Shown here: piece after piece, positions 50,378 to 58,574 of the stretch | Layout of the letters: each line of letters opens with the position of its first letter | Position numbering within the stretch: position 1 is the first letter of the stretch | NCBI GenBank assembly: GCA_002436405.1 | Contig: DJLZ01000005.1 | Coordinates: 124,001 to 188,000, forward strand | Length of the DNA stretch: 64,000 nt | From: Proteobacteria bacterium UBA6503 | GTDB lineage: Bacteria; Pseudomonadota; Alphaproteobacteria; UBA1280; UBA6503 | Direction of reading: 5' to 3' | Program-made: the position numbers and the translations under genes | The notes under the pieces: model-generated | The model's database searches: none | The model's input: the letters and a program-made list of their open reading frames with translations, nothing else | What the model was told of the DNA's origin: nothing

Positions 50378-50468
50378 CAAACAGCCCACTTTAAGCAGCC
50401 GCTAGCTGAGCGGTTAAGCTAAAGTTTTGCCCCCTCTACGTGTTTTAGAGGCTGGGCTGTTTGTCGTT
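50378..50468 (+). ncRNA. Three-way-junction RNA structure or complex terminator
   Basis: An outer stem CAAACAGCCCA / TGGGCTGTTTG (50378-50388 with 50453-50463) encloses two hairpins: CCGCT / AGCGG at 50399-50413 and CCTCTA / TAGAGG at 50433-50451. It begins two bases after a stop codon and is followed by GTTTTT. It could be the terminator of the unknown gene or a small RNA processed from its 3' end. No tRNA features are present. Confidence 0.45.
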
Positions 50469-50566
50469 TTTAGGGGTAAAGTAGGGGCTTTATATTCCCT
50501 TTGAATATGTTTGCTAATGTGCGTGGGTTTGCTTAAAATATTCCGATAATAAAAGGAATAACCCCT

Positions 50567-51004
50567 ATGGATTTTAGTATCGCAAGCGACCACGCCGCCG
50601 TGGACATGAAAAACCAAATCATTGAGTTTCTACGTGGCCAAGGCCACACCGTAAATGATAAATCACCTGCCGATAAACCTGCCGATAACTACGCTGAAGC
50701 CGCAGACCGTGTTTGCACAGATGTGAAGCAAAACGCAAAACTGCGTGGTATTTTGATTTGCGGCACAGGGCAGGGCACAGCTATCCGTGCTAACCGCCAC
50801 AGCGGTATTCGTGCGGCGCTTGTGACCAATGAATACATGGCCGAAATGGCCCGCCTACACAATAACGCCAACATTATTGTGTTTGGTTCTCGTATTACTA
50901 CCCAAACAATGGCAAAGCGCATGCTTGCGGTATTCATCAATACACCGTATGAAGGTGGCCGCCATGAAGAACGCCTAAAAAGCCTTGAGGCACCAGTTAA
51001 ATAA
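50567..51004 (+). CDS. rpiB: Ribose 5-phosphate isomerase B
   Basis: 145 residues. Starts MDFSIASDHAAVDMKNQI, the RpiB/LacAB opening with the phosphate-binding DHAA. The catalytic Cys is in LICGTGQGTAIRANR near residue 66 (usual CGTGIG, so Gln replaces Ile). RLHNNANIIVFGSR near residue 98 holds the anion-hole region. It interconverts ribose 5-phosphate and ribulose 5-phosphate. It heads the rpiB-glyA-nrdR-nusB cluster, a common alphaproteobacterial order (here without the rib genes). Confidence 0.94.
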   Translation: MDFSIASDHAAVDMKNQIIEFLRGQGHTVNDKSPADKPADNYAEAADRVCTDVKQNAKLRGILICGTGQGTAIRANRHSGIRAALVTNEYMAEMARLHNNANIIVFGSRITTQTMAKRMLAVFINTPYEGGRHEERLKSLEAPVK

Positions 51005-51032
51005 TAATGACAAAACATAAAGGGCCTGCCTG

Positions 51033-52319
51033 ATGTCATCAAACGCACTGAAAGATTTTAACCGTCCACTGACTGAAGTTGATGAAGCTGTAAACGCTGC
51101 CATTAAAGGTGAGCTTAAGCGCCAACAAACCCAGATTGAGCTTATTGCGTCTGAGAACATTGTATCGCAAGCGGTGCTTGATGCCCAAGGTAGCGTGCTG
51201 ACCAATAAATACGCTGAAGGCTACCCAGGCAAGCGCTACTACGGTGGCTGCCACTATGTTGATGATGTTGAGCAATTGGCCATTGATCGCCTTAAGGAGC
51301 TTTTTGGCGCCGAATACGCTAACGTTCAGCCGCACTCAGGCTCGCAGGCGAACCAAGCTGTGTTTTACAGCGTGCTGCAACCTGGCGATAAGATTCTGGG
51401 CCTTTCACTTGATAAGGGTGGCCACCTTACACATGGTTCATCAGTAAATATTTCAGGCAAGTGGTTTGAACCACACTTTTACGGCCTTGACGCTGAAACT
51501 GAAGAAATTGACTACGACGAAGTAGAGCGCCTTGCCCACGAAATTAAGCCAAAGCTTATTATTGCTGGCGCTAGTGCATACTCGCGCACTATTGATTTTG
51601 AACGTTTTGGTAAAATTGCAAAAGCCGTTGAAGCTTACTTACTTGTTGATATGGCGCACATTGCTGGCCTCGTGGCTGCTGGTTTGCACCCAAGCCCAAT
51701 GCCACACGCTGACTTTGTAACCTCAACCACCCACAAGACCCTGCGTGGTCCACGTGGCGGTATTGTGCTGACGAACGATAAGAAGCTGGCTAAAAAAGTA
51801 AACAGTATTATCTTCCCTGGGATGCAGGGCGGCCCATTGATGCATGTGATTGCCGCAAAAGCCGTTGCTTTTGGCGAAGCCTTGAAGCCTGAGTTTAAAG
51901 ATTACCAAAAACAAGTGATTGCCAACGCCGCTGCTATGGCCAACCGCCTTAAAGAAAAGGGCGTGCATATTACCTCAGGCGGGACTGACAACCACCTAAT
52001 GATTGCTGACCTTCGCCATATGGGCGTAACAGGCCAAGCGGCAGAAGACGCGCTTGAAGCTTGCGGTATTACCTGTAACAAGAACGCTGTACCCAATGAC
52101 CCACAGCCACCAAAGGTGACTTCGGGCATTCGATTAGGTTCACCAGCGGCCACAAGCCGTGGCTTTAAAGAGACAGAGTTTGAAGCTGTTGCGGATATGA
52201 TTTACGAAGTTCTTGACTGTTTGGCCAAAAACCCGGACGGTGATAGTAAGAAATTTGCAGAAATCCGCCAATACGTAGCAGATTTGTGCGCAAGATTCCC
52301 TATTTATACGGATATATAA
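51033..52319 (+). CDS. glyA: Serine hydroxymethyltransferase
   Basis: 428 residues. PLP enzyme that converts serine and tetrahydrofolate to glycine and methylene-tetrahydrofolate. Motifs: IELIASENIVSQAVL near residue 35, YAEGYPGKRYYGGC near residue 58, QPHSGSQANQAVF near residue 98 and the PLP-lysine stretch FVTSTTHKTLRGPRGG near residue 229. It is 28 bases downstream of rpiB; nrdR follows after four bases. Confidence 0.97.
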   Translation: MSSNALKDFNRPLTEVDEAVNAAIKGELKRQQTQIELIASENIVSQAVLDAQGSVLTNKYAEGYPGKRYYGGCHYVDDVEQLAIDRLKELFGAEYANVQPHSGSQANQAVFYSVLQPGDKILGLSLDKGGHLTHGSSVNISGKWFEPHFYGLDAETEEIDYDEVERLAHEIKPKLIIAGASAYSRTIDFERFGKIAKAVEAYLLVDMAHIAGLVAAGLHPSPMPHADFVTSTTHKTLRGPRGGIVLTNDKKLAKKVNSIIFPGMQGGPLMHVIAAKAVAFGEALKPEFKDYQKQVIANAAAMANRLKEKGVHITSGGTDNHLMIADLRHMGVTGQAAEDALEACGITCNKNAVPNDPQPPKVTSGIRLGSPAATSRGFKETEFEAVADMIYEVLDCLAKNPDGDSKKFAEIRQYVADLCARFPIYTDI

Positions 52320-52323
52320 ATAT

Positions 52324-52770
52324 ATGAAATGCCCTTTTTGCTCGAATACTGATACTCAGGTTAAGGATTCTCGACCGTCAGAAGATAACAAGGTTATCCG
52401 CCGTCGCCGTGAGTGCACAGCCTGCCACCGCCGCTTTACAACGTTTGAACGCTTCCAAGTGCAGCAGACCGTTGTATTGAAGCGTGACGGCGCACGTGAG
52501 CTGTTTGACCGCGATAAACTGTTAAAGAGTATGATGATTGCCCTACGTAAGCGCCCAGTGTCACCTAATGCAGTGGCGGCTTTGGTTGCTGATATTGAGC
52601 AAGAACTGACCGAAAGCGGGCAAACCGAAATTAATTCATCAGAAATTGGTGCCGCAGCCCTTGATAAGCTGAAATCAGTTGATTTTGTGGGCTATGTACG
52701 TTATGCATCCGTCTACGATGGGTTTGACACCCCAAGCGACTTCCAAAAATTGCTAAGAGATGCAAAGTAA
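52324..52770 (+). CDS. nrdR: Transcriptional repressor NrdR
   Basis: 148 residues. N-terminal zinc ribbon with CPFCS at residue 3 and CTACHRRF near residue 31, then an ATP-cone domain (about 49-139, VLKRDGARELFDRDKL). It senses dATP/ATP and represses ribonucleotide reductase genes; none of its NrdR boxes were seen within the window. It is tightly packed between glyA and nusB. Confidence 0.96.
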   Translation: MKCPFCSNTDTQVKDSRPSEDNKVIRRRRECTACHRRFTTFERFQVQQTVVLKRDGARELFDRDKLLKSMMIALRKRPVSPNAVAALVADIEQELTESGQTEINSSEIGAAALDKLKSVDFVGYVRYASVYDGFDTPSDFQKLLRDAK

Positions 52771-52775
52771 ATATT

Positions 52776-53243
52776 ATGGCCACACTGACTAAAGACCACG
52801 AGCAAGAAGCTTTAACTTCACCGATTACAGGTAACCCACGTACCGAAGCACGCCTTATGGCTGTACAAGCTTTGTACCAGTTTTTGCTATTGGGCGAGGG
52901 CGAGGCTGATATTCTAAACCAATTTGTGACCCGCCACGTGCGTGGCCGTAAAGGCGATAGCGAGCTTTTCTCTCTTCTTTTCAAAAATGCTATCTCTGAG
53001 CGTGAGCGCTACCAAGCCATGGTTGAAGCGAACCTTTCAGATAACTGGACATGGGAACGCATTGGCTACGTTGAGCAAGCTGTACTGCTTTCAGCGATTG
53101 CTGAGCTTGATGCCCGCCAAGAAACCCCAACCAAGGTTGTGCTAAACGAGTTTTTGAACATCGCCCACAGCTACTTTGAAAAGCCAGAAGTTTCATTCAT
53201 TAACGGTATTCTTGATAAAGCCGCAAAGGCTTTGCGAGGCTAA
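52776..53243 (+). CDS. nusB: Transcription antitermination factor NusB
   Basis: 155 residues. An all-helical protein with the family pattern RTEARLMAVQALYQFL near residue 20, NWTWERIGYVEQAVLLSAIAEL near residue 90 and KVVLNEFLNIAHSYF near residue 120. With NusE it binds boxA RNA to keep rRNA transcription processive. It starts five bases after nrdR and ends before a strong terminator. Confidence 0.95.
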   Translation: MATLTKDHEQEALTSPITGNPRTEARLMAVQALYQFLLLGEGEADILNQFVTRHVRGRKGDSELFSLLFKNAISERERYQAMVEANLSDNWTWERIGYVEQAVLLSAIAELDARQETPTKVVLNEFLNIAHSYFEKPEVSFINGILDKAAKALRG

Positions 53244-53264
53244 TACTCATCTATATCCATTTAT

Positions 53265-53296
53265 AAAAGCCCCCAAGTACACACTTGGGGGCTTTT
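53265..53296. terminator. Bidirectional rho-independent terminator
   Basis: Arms AAAAGCCCCCAAGT / ACTTGGGGGCTTTT with an ACAC centre. It separates nusB and the convergent pseudopilin-like genes. Confidence 0.92.
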
Positions 53297-53312
53297 GCTT
53301 TAAAGGGCATGG

Positions 53313-53909
53313 TTATAGGGTTTTACCCACCTTGTAAAAGATACGGTCAGGGTTGGTGCCGTTATCTGGGCGCCATAGTACTTGACCTGAGGTATCTGGG
53401 TTAGCTTCGCCAACGCCATCAATTTGATCGTTAATAACCATAAAGTCTTTTTCAGGTACGTCTTCAACCTTAATCCAGTAAAAACATAGCGCGCCACAGC
53501 CTGTAGCAGCACCGGGGTCAGTTGCACTGCCTTTATGGAGCCAAACCTGGCCGTAGTTCTCATGCATTGTAATGTCATCCTGACGGCCCCTTAGGTACGG
53601 GCCTAACCAATGAGTGCGATACGCAGGCTCAAGCATTGTAACATCGTTTAGTGATGCAAAAGCGCGAACGGCTGCATGTTCTGCGCCAGTGACAACCGAC
53701 GTGTAAATATCGCGCTTAATGTCATATTGCATGCTCTCAACAGCTGTTTTATAAGTCTCAAAATCTTTGATCAGAGCTTTGGCTTTAACCTCAGAGCTTG
53801 TGGTGAACATAGTGACACCGCCTACAAGAGATAGTGCAGCAATAATGGCCAAGGCAATACGGGCATCAAGCCCGAACATGGCACCACGTTGTGATAAAAT
53901 ATTCTTCAT
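53313..53909 (-). CDS. Pseudopilin-like protein 1 (non-standard leader)
   Basis: 198 residues. A short leader with RGA precedes MFGLDARIAL (Met11), then a hydrophobic helix to about residue 36, as in type IV pilins and pseudopilins. If cleaved after Ala10, the +1 residue is Met and the +5 residue Asp15, instead of the usual Gly(-1), Phe(+1) and Glu(+5). YRTHWLGPYL at 97-106 recalls the pseudopilin GspG motif W-GPYL. A Cys pair (C-x3-C near residue 138) precedes a conserved VP. It is the last of three paralogues. No assembly ATPase or secretin is nearby. Confidence 0.65.
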   Translation of the reverse strand: MKNILSQRGAMFGLDARIALAIIAALSLVGGVTMFTTSSEVKAKALIKDFETYKTAVESMQYDIKRDIYTSVVTGAEHAAVRAFASLNDVTMLEPAYRTHWLGPYLRGRQDDITMHENYGQVWLHKGSATDPGAATGCGALCFYWIKVEDVPEKDFMVINDQIDGVGEANPDTSGQVLWRPDNGTNPDRIFYKVGKTL

Positions 53910-53911
53910 AA

Positions 53912-54517
53912 TTAGCTTCTCATTGTTAGGCCCATACGGATGTATAGGCTGTTAGTATCCCAGCGAACGCTACCATTCGTATCTGGGTTTACTTCACCTG
54001 GTCCATCAAGGGCTTCGTTAACGTCGTCTTTAATTTTTTGAGGCACGGGAACAGTGGCATCACCTATAAAAAGGAAATGGTAACATTCGCCATTCATTTC
54101 ATGTGTTGCCGTACAGTTGTTAATGCCCGTTAAGGTCATAGGCATAGGGCGTATGCGTAGTTGATACATTTCTTCTGTGCGGCGGTTGCGATCTTCACGA
54201 AGGTATGGCCCCAGCCATTTCGAACGGTAAGCTGCGGCAACCATACTTTCGTCGTATAGTGCAAGGAATGTATCTTTGAATCTAGTGCCGGTGTTAGCAA
54301 GGAATGCATCCGGGTTCGCTTCAAGGTCTTCCTGCATAACCTCTAGAGCGGCAGAAACTTTTTCATGAAGAAATAGGATTTTGTCTGTACGGTTATCTTT
54401 TAAAACTTGAATCATCGAAACACCCGTCACAACACTAAGGCCAGCGAATATTGATAGCGCAATACGCGCATCAAGGCCAAACATGGCACCACGTTGTTTT
54501 TTGAAAAACTTAAACAT
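53912..54517 (-). CDS. Pseudopilin-like protein 2 (non-standard leader)
   Basis: 201 residues. Leader MFKFFKKQRGA followed by MFGLDARIALSIFAGLSVV, with Asp at +5. YRSKWLGPYL lies near residue 98. The Cys pair is wider (C-x9-C near residue 135), then a VP. The C-terminal PGEVNPDTNGSVRWDTN resembles that of protein 1 (GEANPDTSGQVLWRPDN). It starts 11 bases after the stop of protein 3 and ends two bases before protein 1, so the three are one operon. Confidence 0.65.
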   Translation of the reverse strand: MFKFFKKQRGAMFGLDARIALSIFAGLSVVTGVSMIQVLKDNRTDKILFLHEKVSAALEVMQEDLEANPDAFLANTGTRFKDTFLALYDESMVAAAYRSKWLGPYLREDRNRRTEEMYQLRIRPMPMTLTGINNCTATHEMNGECYHFLFIGDATVPVPQKIKDDVNEALDGPGEVNPDTNGSVRWDTNSLYIRMGLTMRS

Positions 54518-54528
54518 GAGTAAACTCC

Positions 54529-55128
54529 TTAATCAGCTCGGCGTACAAGGCTTGTGTAGTAAAGCATGGTGCGGGGGTCAACAGCGTTAGGTGAGCGCAC
54601 TTGACCTTCGGTAAGTGGTGAGCCTTCAACATTGCTGCCGCCATTTTCATCAATCATACGGTTAAAGCGCTCCCAAACCTCAGCCGGGACTGACGTTAGG
54701 CGAATCACAGCAAAGCAATCAATGTTGTAAAGGCAAGCGGCACTACCAGTGGGGCGGCGGTACAAAACGTTATAATCACCATAAAGTGGATGGTCGGTGC
54801 GAAGGCCATCAAGGTAGGGGCCGTTCCAGCGATCACGGTATTTGGCATCAATTAATGTATCATCGTTCAAGGCGGCAATGTCATTGGCGCCGTTGGGGTT
54901 ATCGATGGCAAATTGGTAAAAAACACCAAGGTCAGTTTGCATAAGCTCCATGGCTTCTTCGATGGCTAGAACCTCTTTAAAAAAGGCAGCATCTTGCGCT
55001 GTACGGAATTTTGAAATCCCAACATAGCCACTCACAACAGCCAAAGCACCAAAGATGCTTAGCGCAATACGCGCATCAAGGCCAAACATGGCCCCACGTT
55101 GTGAGAAAAATCGTACGTTCTTAAACAT
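54529..55128 (-). CDS. Pseudopilin-like protein 3 (non-standard leader)
   Basis: 199 residues from the ATG at 55128 (MFKNVRFFSQRGA), with GGGGA upstream; a start at 55170 would lengthen the leader by 14 residues. The same MFGLDARIALSIF core follows, with Asp at +5. YRDRWNGPYL near residue 100 and a C-x5-C pair (ACLYNIDC) followed by VP match the other two. It is first in the operon. It differs most in the C-terminal third (GSPLTEGQVRSPNAVDP). Confidence 0.65.
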   Translation of the reverse strand: MFKNVRFFSQRGAMFGLDARIALSIFGALAVVSGYVGISKFRTAQDAAFFKEVLAIEEAMELMQTDLGVFYQFAIDNPNGANDIAALNDDTLIDAKYRDRWNGPYLDGLRTDHPLYGDYNVLYRRPTGSAACLYNIDCFAVIRLTSVPAEVWERFNRMIDENGGSNVEGSPLTEGQVRSPNAVDPRTMLYYTSLVRRAD

Positions 55129-55224
55129 GTTAAAAGTCCCCTTACACATTATTCTTTTGGGCTTTTGCACAAGTTTAAACTGGCACTTTTACGAGGGTGT
55201 GAGCGCTTTTAGTTTTCTTGTGTC

Positions 55225-55662
55225 TTATTGGCTACCAAAACCACGGCCTAGGTTATCAAGCATTTGGTCAACAATACCCAACGATTGGCCTTGAGTTTCG
55301 GTTGTTTTTTCAGAAGGCGTAAGAACGCGGCTTTCTGAAGCGTCTTTTTTATTAATTTGGGCAATTTTACCGTTTTCATCAAAGTTGATGACTAAAATCT
55401 CGCGCTCAACAAGGTTGCCTGGGCTTAGTGGCTTATCAACGGTTTTGGTGGTGATGTACAGCCATTCATCGTCGTTAAAGCTTGCCACAGTTGAAGGGCT
55501 ACCCAAGAAGCGGCGCACGTCTTGTTTATCGTTTTTGCCAACTTCTAGCATGGCTAGGTTTTCTTCAGGGATAACTTGGCCGTGGGTATGGCGCACGTTG
55601 CTGCAACCAGCCATCAAAAGGGCTAGTACCGGAAGAACTGAAAAAATTGGGCGGAAATGCAT
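55225..55662 (-). CDS. bamE: Outer-membrane assembly lipoprotein BamE
   Basis: 145 residues. Lipoprotein signal ending LMAGC (Cys20). The BamE/SmpA pattern follows: HGQVIPEENLAMLEVGKNDK, VRRFLGSPSTVASFNDDEWLY, and VINFDENGKIAQI. It is part of the BAM complex that inserts beta-barrel proteins. The C-terminal tail (about 105-145) is Ser/Thr/Gln-rich, as in other alphaproteobacteria. It is divergent from the bc1 chaperone gene, the usual arrangement in this class. Confidence 0.92.
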   Translation of the reverse strand: MHFRPIFSVLPVLALLMAGCSNVRHTHGQVIPEENLAMLEVGKNDKQDVRRFLGSPSTVASFNDDEWLYITTKTVDKPLSPGNLVEREILVINFDENGKIAQINKKDASESRVLTPSEKTTETQGQSLGIVDQMLDNLGRGFGSQ

Positions 55663-55813
55663 GTTAGGCTCGCTTCTTATTTGTTATAAACTCTAAAAAA
55701 TTATATAAATTGGCTAGAGCGTATTTGTTATACCTAAAGTTTATACAATAAATTGAGGGTGCGGCAAAGTACAGATAAGCCCCATCGGCGACAAAATAAA
55801 ACTGAGAGACACT

Positions 55814-56317
55814 ATGTTTGGATTTTTTAAAGGCAAAAACACCACTGAACAACAAGGCCAAGCTTTATTTGAATCAGCACTTACTAAGGCACAAAACCAC
55901 GGTAAGCAGTTTTTTGTAACCCTTGAACCAACTGACGATATTGACCTACGTCTTCAACGTTTTGAAACTGTGGCCTTGTTTATGACGGCACTTCTATGGC
56001 GCATGAAGTCAGAAGAAAAACTGGCCCCAACTGCACAATTTGCCTACGACAAGATGTTTGCAAGCTTTGACCGCTCTCTGCGTGAAGCTGGTGTGGGTGA
56101 CATTGGCGTGTCGCACCGTATTAAAAAGTTCGCCCAAGCCTTCCATGGCCGCCTAGAAACTTATGGTAAAGCCTATGACTCTGCTAATAAGGCCGAGCTT
56201 GCTAAAGCCTTTGAACACAACATCAAGCTGCCTAAAGATGAAGTTAAGCCACTGGCTGACGCTGCCTTTACATGGGCTATGGACCTTAAAGAAACGCCAG
56301 CTGATAAACTTATTTAA
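55814..56317 (+). CDS. Ubiquinol-cytochrome c chaperone (CBP3-like)
   Basis: 167 residues. Helical protein with RLQRFETVALFMTALLWRMK near residue 51 and FDRSLREAGVGDIGVSHRIKKFAQAFHGR near residue 93 (outlined), the signature of the CBP3/ubiquinol-cytochrome c chaperone family. It assists assembly of cytochrome b of complex III, implying a bc1 complex in this organism. It is followed after 28 bases by the YceD gene and is opposite bamE, a conserved alphaproteobacterial order. Confidence 0.88.
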   Translation: MFGFFKGKNTTEQQGQALFESALTKAQNHGKQFFVTLEPTDDIDLRLQRFETVALFMTALLWRMKSEEKLAPTAQFAYDKMFASFDRSLREAGVGDIGVSHRIKKFAQAFHGRLETYGKAYDSANKAELAKAFEHNIKLPKDEVKPLADAAFTWAMDLKETPADKLI

Positions 56318-56345
56318 TAGAATTTAAAAGAAGAGGGGAAACGCC

Positions 56346-56861
56346 ATGAAACATACTTACCGCGCAACCTTTAATAAAAAACCAGAAGAAATTATTCTGG
56401 ATATCCAGTCGCTAAAGAATGGCACATACCAAGTACAGGGCGAACTTTCAGACAAATACTGGGCAAACCTTTGCCAAGAGCTTGAACTTGAGAATAAAGG
56501 CGGTGGCGAAGCTACATTTACGATTGATGTAAGCCAGCCCATCGTACGCATTACCGGCGAAATTAAAACCACATTTGAGCGCCAGTGTGTGCGTACTCTT
56601 GAAATGTTTATGGATTCTCACACCCATAAAGTTGATGAACACATGACATGGAAAGAAGAAATGGCTCAAGAAGAAGTGCTTTACCAAGAAGACGTTGCCC
56701 TAGACTTTGGCGACTTTATTCACCAGCAAATTATGCTGGGGTATGACCTTCACCCGGTTAAAGACCGCAGCCACCGTGGCGGTGTGATTCTTTCAGATGG
56801 TTACGACGAGATGAAAGAAGACAACCCATTTGCGGTGCTTCAAAAACTGAAAAAGTCTTAA
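56346..56861 (+). CDS. YceD/DUF177-family protein
   Basis: 171 residues. C-terminal half has the DUF177 pattern: VRITGEIKTTFERQCVRTLE near residue 60, EEVLYQEDVALDFGDFIHQQ near residue 103 and LHPVKD near residue 136. In other bacteria the family is linked to 23S rRNA accumulation and sits next to rpmF, as here. Of the cysteine pair seen in many members only one remains (RQCVRT). The start follows AGAGGGGAAACGCC. Confidence 0.88.
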   Translation: MKHTYRATFNKKPEEIILDIQSLKNGTYQVQGELSDKYWANLCQELELENKGGGEATFTIDVSQPIVRITGEIKTTFERQCVRTLEMFMDSHTHKVDEHMTWKEEMAQEEVLYQEDVALDFGDFIHQQIMLGYDLHPVKDRSHRGGVILSDGYDEMKEDNPFAVLQKLKKS

Positions 56862-56930
56862 TTTATAAGTAGATTAAGCACGTTGGGCTTATATTTTTAT
56901 AGAATTCCGCAAAAATATGCGATTCTGCAC

Positions 56931-56959
56931 TTGCAAGTGGTTAGAAATATGGATATAGT
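56931..56959 (+). promoter_or_regulatory. Predicted rpmF promoter
   Basis: TTGCAA at 56931 and TATAGT at 56954 with a 17-base spacer, giving a leader of about 115 bases before rpmF. The rest of the 222-base gap shows no gene. Confidence 0.5.
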
Positions 56960-57083
56960 CCCCACCGATGTGCTGCCCCTAGGGTAGTCATTTGCTATAA
57001 GCGGACGACGATTAAGTCATTGGCAAACAAACGCCCCGCTAAACAAGATTTTAAAACGAATTTTTTAAGTAGAGATTTGAACA

Positions 57084-57287
57084 ATGGCAGTACCTAAGAG
57101 AAAAACTACCCCTTCACGCCGTAACATGCGCCGCGCACATGATGGCGTGCAAGTTGCTGCTCACCACGAGTGCCCAAACTGTGGCGAACTAAAACGTCCA
57201 CACCACGTATGTGGCGCTTGCGGTCACTACGGCGATCGTGAAATTATCGCTAAAACAGAAGAACTAGTTGCTCCTGAAGCTGAGTAA
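57084..57287 (+). CDS. rpmF: Ribosomal protein L32
   Basis: 67 residues. MAVPKRKTTPSRRNMRRAH is the standard start. Zinc-type form with CPNCGELKRPHHVCGACGHY (CxxC and CxxC). Normally rpmF is followed by plsX and fabH; here only a terminator and fabH follow. Confidence 0.97.
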   Translation: MAVPKRKTTPSRRNMRRAHDGVQVAAHHECPNCGELKRPHHVCGACGHYGDREIIAKTEELVAPEAE

Positions 57288-57343
57288 TTAAAATATTCTG
57301 TTAAATGGCTCAGAGCGTATCAGGCCATTAGCAAAAAATTAGT

Positions 57344-57370
57344 AAAAGGGGCGATACAGCCCCTTTTATC
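57344..57370 (+). terminator. Rho-independent terminator of rpmF
   Basis: Arms AAAAGGGGC / GCCCCTTTT with a GATACA loop. Confidence 0.85.
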
Positions 57371-57419
57371 TTTGCTAGGATAGTCCCCAAGTAATTTCAT
57401 CAAAGAATAGGCCTTACAA

Positions 57420-58388
57420 ATGCCACAACTAAACTCAGCGATTATCTCAACTGGTTCATACTTGCCTAAACAGTATGTAACAAACGATGATTTGGCCCAG
57501 AAGATTGAAACTTCAGACGAGTGGATTCGTACCCGTACGGGGATTGAAGGCCGTCACTACGGTGATGAGACCGAAACCACCACATTCATGGCCACTAAAG
57601 CTGCTGAGCGTGCATTAGAACAGGCAAACCTTACCGCTGAAGACATCGACATGATTGTCGTGGCGACGGTGACCCCTGATTACACTTTCCCAAGCGTTGC
57701 GTGCCTCATGCAAAAACAGATGGGGCTAACCAATGCCTCAGTTGCGTTTGACGTACAAGCTGCTTGTAGCGGGTTTGTGTACGGCCTTAACCTGATTGAT
57801 GCCCAAATTAAAACGGGCCAAATTAAGCGCGCTATTCTTGTAGGCGTAGAAAAATTCTCAAGCATCCTGAACTGGGAAGACCGCAGCACATGCGTTCTGT
57901 TTGGTGACGGGGCAGGGGCTGTGGTGATTGAAGCCACGGACAACCCTAACCGCGGCGTGATTGCAAGCAAGCTTCACGCGAATGGTAACTTGGCTGATTT
58001 GCTGCACGGTACTGGCGGTATTGCTGCAACTCAAACAGCCGGCCATGTGTCAATGCAGGGGCGTGAGGTGTTCCGTCATGCGGTACGTGAAATGGTTGGC
58101 GTTGTAAGCCCACTTCTTGAGAAGAACAACCTTAAGACGGATGATATTGACTGGTTAATTCCGCATCAGGCAAACATGCGTATTATTGAAGCTGTAACCA
58201 AGCAGCTTGACTTCCCGATGGAAAAAACAATCCAGACGGTTGCAACCCATGCGAATACATCAGCAGCGTCAATCCCATTGGCACTTGATGATGCAAACCG
58301 TAAGGGTACCTTTAAACAGGGCGATTTGCTTGCTCTGAGCGCCTTTGGCGCAGGGTTTACATGGGCTGGGGCGTTGCTTCGCTGGTAG
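57420..58388 (+). CDS. fabH: 3-oxoacyl-ACP synthase III
   Basis: 322 residues. Starts fatty acid synthesis by condensing acetyl-CoA with malonyl-ACP. The catalytic Cys is in VQAACSGFVYGL near residue 113, His in IPHQANMRI near residue 248 and Asn in HANTSAASIPLAL near residue 278. DEWIRTRTGIEGRH lies near residue 33. It starts at ATG 57420, 132 bases after rpmF, beyond a terminator; no ribosome site is obvious. plsX, normally between rpmF and fabH, is missing. Confidence 0.97.
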   Translation: MPQLNSAIISTGSYLPKQYVTNDDLAQKIETSDEWIRTRTGIEGRHYGDETETTTFMATKAAERALEQANLTAEDIDMIVVATVTPDYTFPSVACLMQKQMGLTNASVAFDVQAACSGFVYGLNLIDAQIKTGQIKRAILVGVEKFSSILNWEDRSTCVLFGDGAGAVVIEATDNPNRGVIASKLHANGNLADLLHGTGGIAATQTAGHVSMQGREVFRHAVREMVGVVSPLLEKNNLKTDDIDWLIPHQANMRIIEAVTKQLDFPMEKTIQTVATHANTSAASIPLALDDANRKGTFKQGDLLALSAFGAGFTWAGALLRW

Positions 58389-58574
58389 TAAAACCAAAAA
58401 AAGGTAAATAAATTTGCAGTAAATGCATTTTTAGGTGTTGACTTTAGCCAGTATATTCCTTAAAAAAGCCCTTACTGTTGCCACAGCGGTATATTTATTG
58501 TGGCTTTGAAAACCACGCCAGATGACAAAAACCCTGGCAACAACAGATTTAAACAAGTTTTGAAAGACAGACAG

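Noticed and set aside
50378..50468. tRNA gene
   Set aside because: The outer stem is too long, only two inner arms are present, and no anticodon or T-arm consensus is seen.
58434..58470. Promoter TTGACT...TATATT before rplM
   Set aside because: The spacer to TATATT is only eight bases; the alternative TAAAAA -10 is too weak to call.
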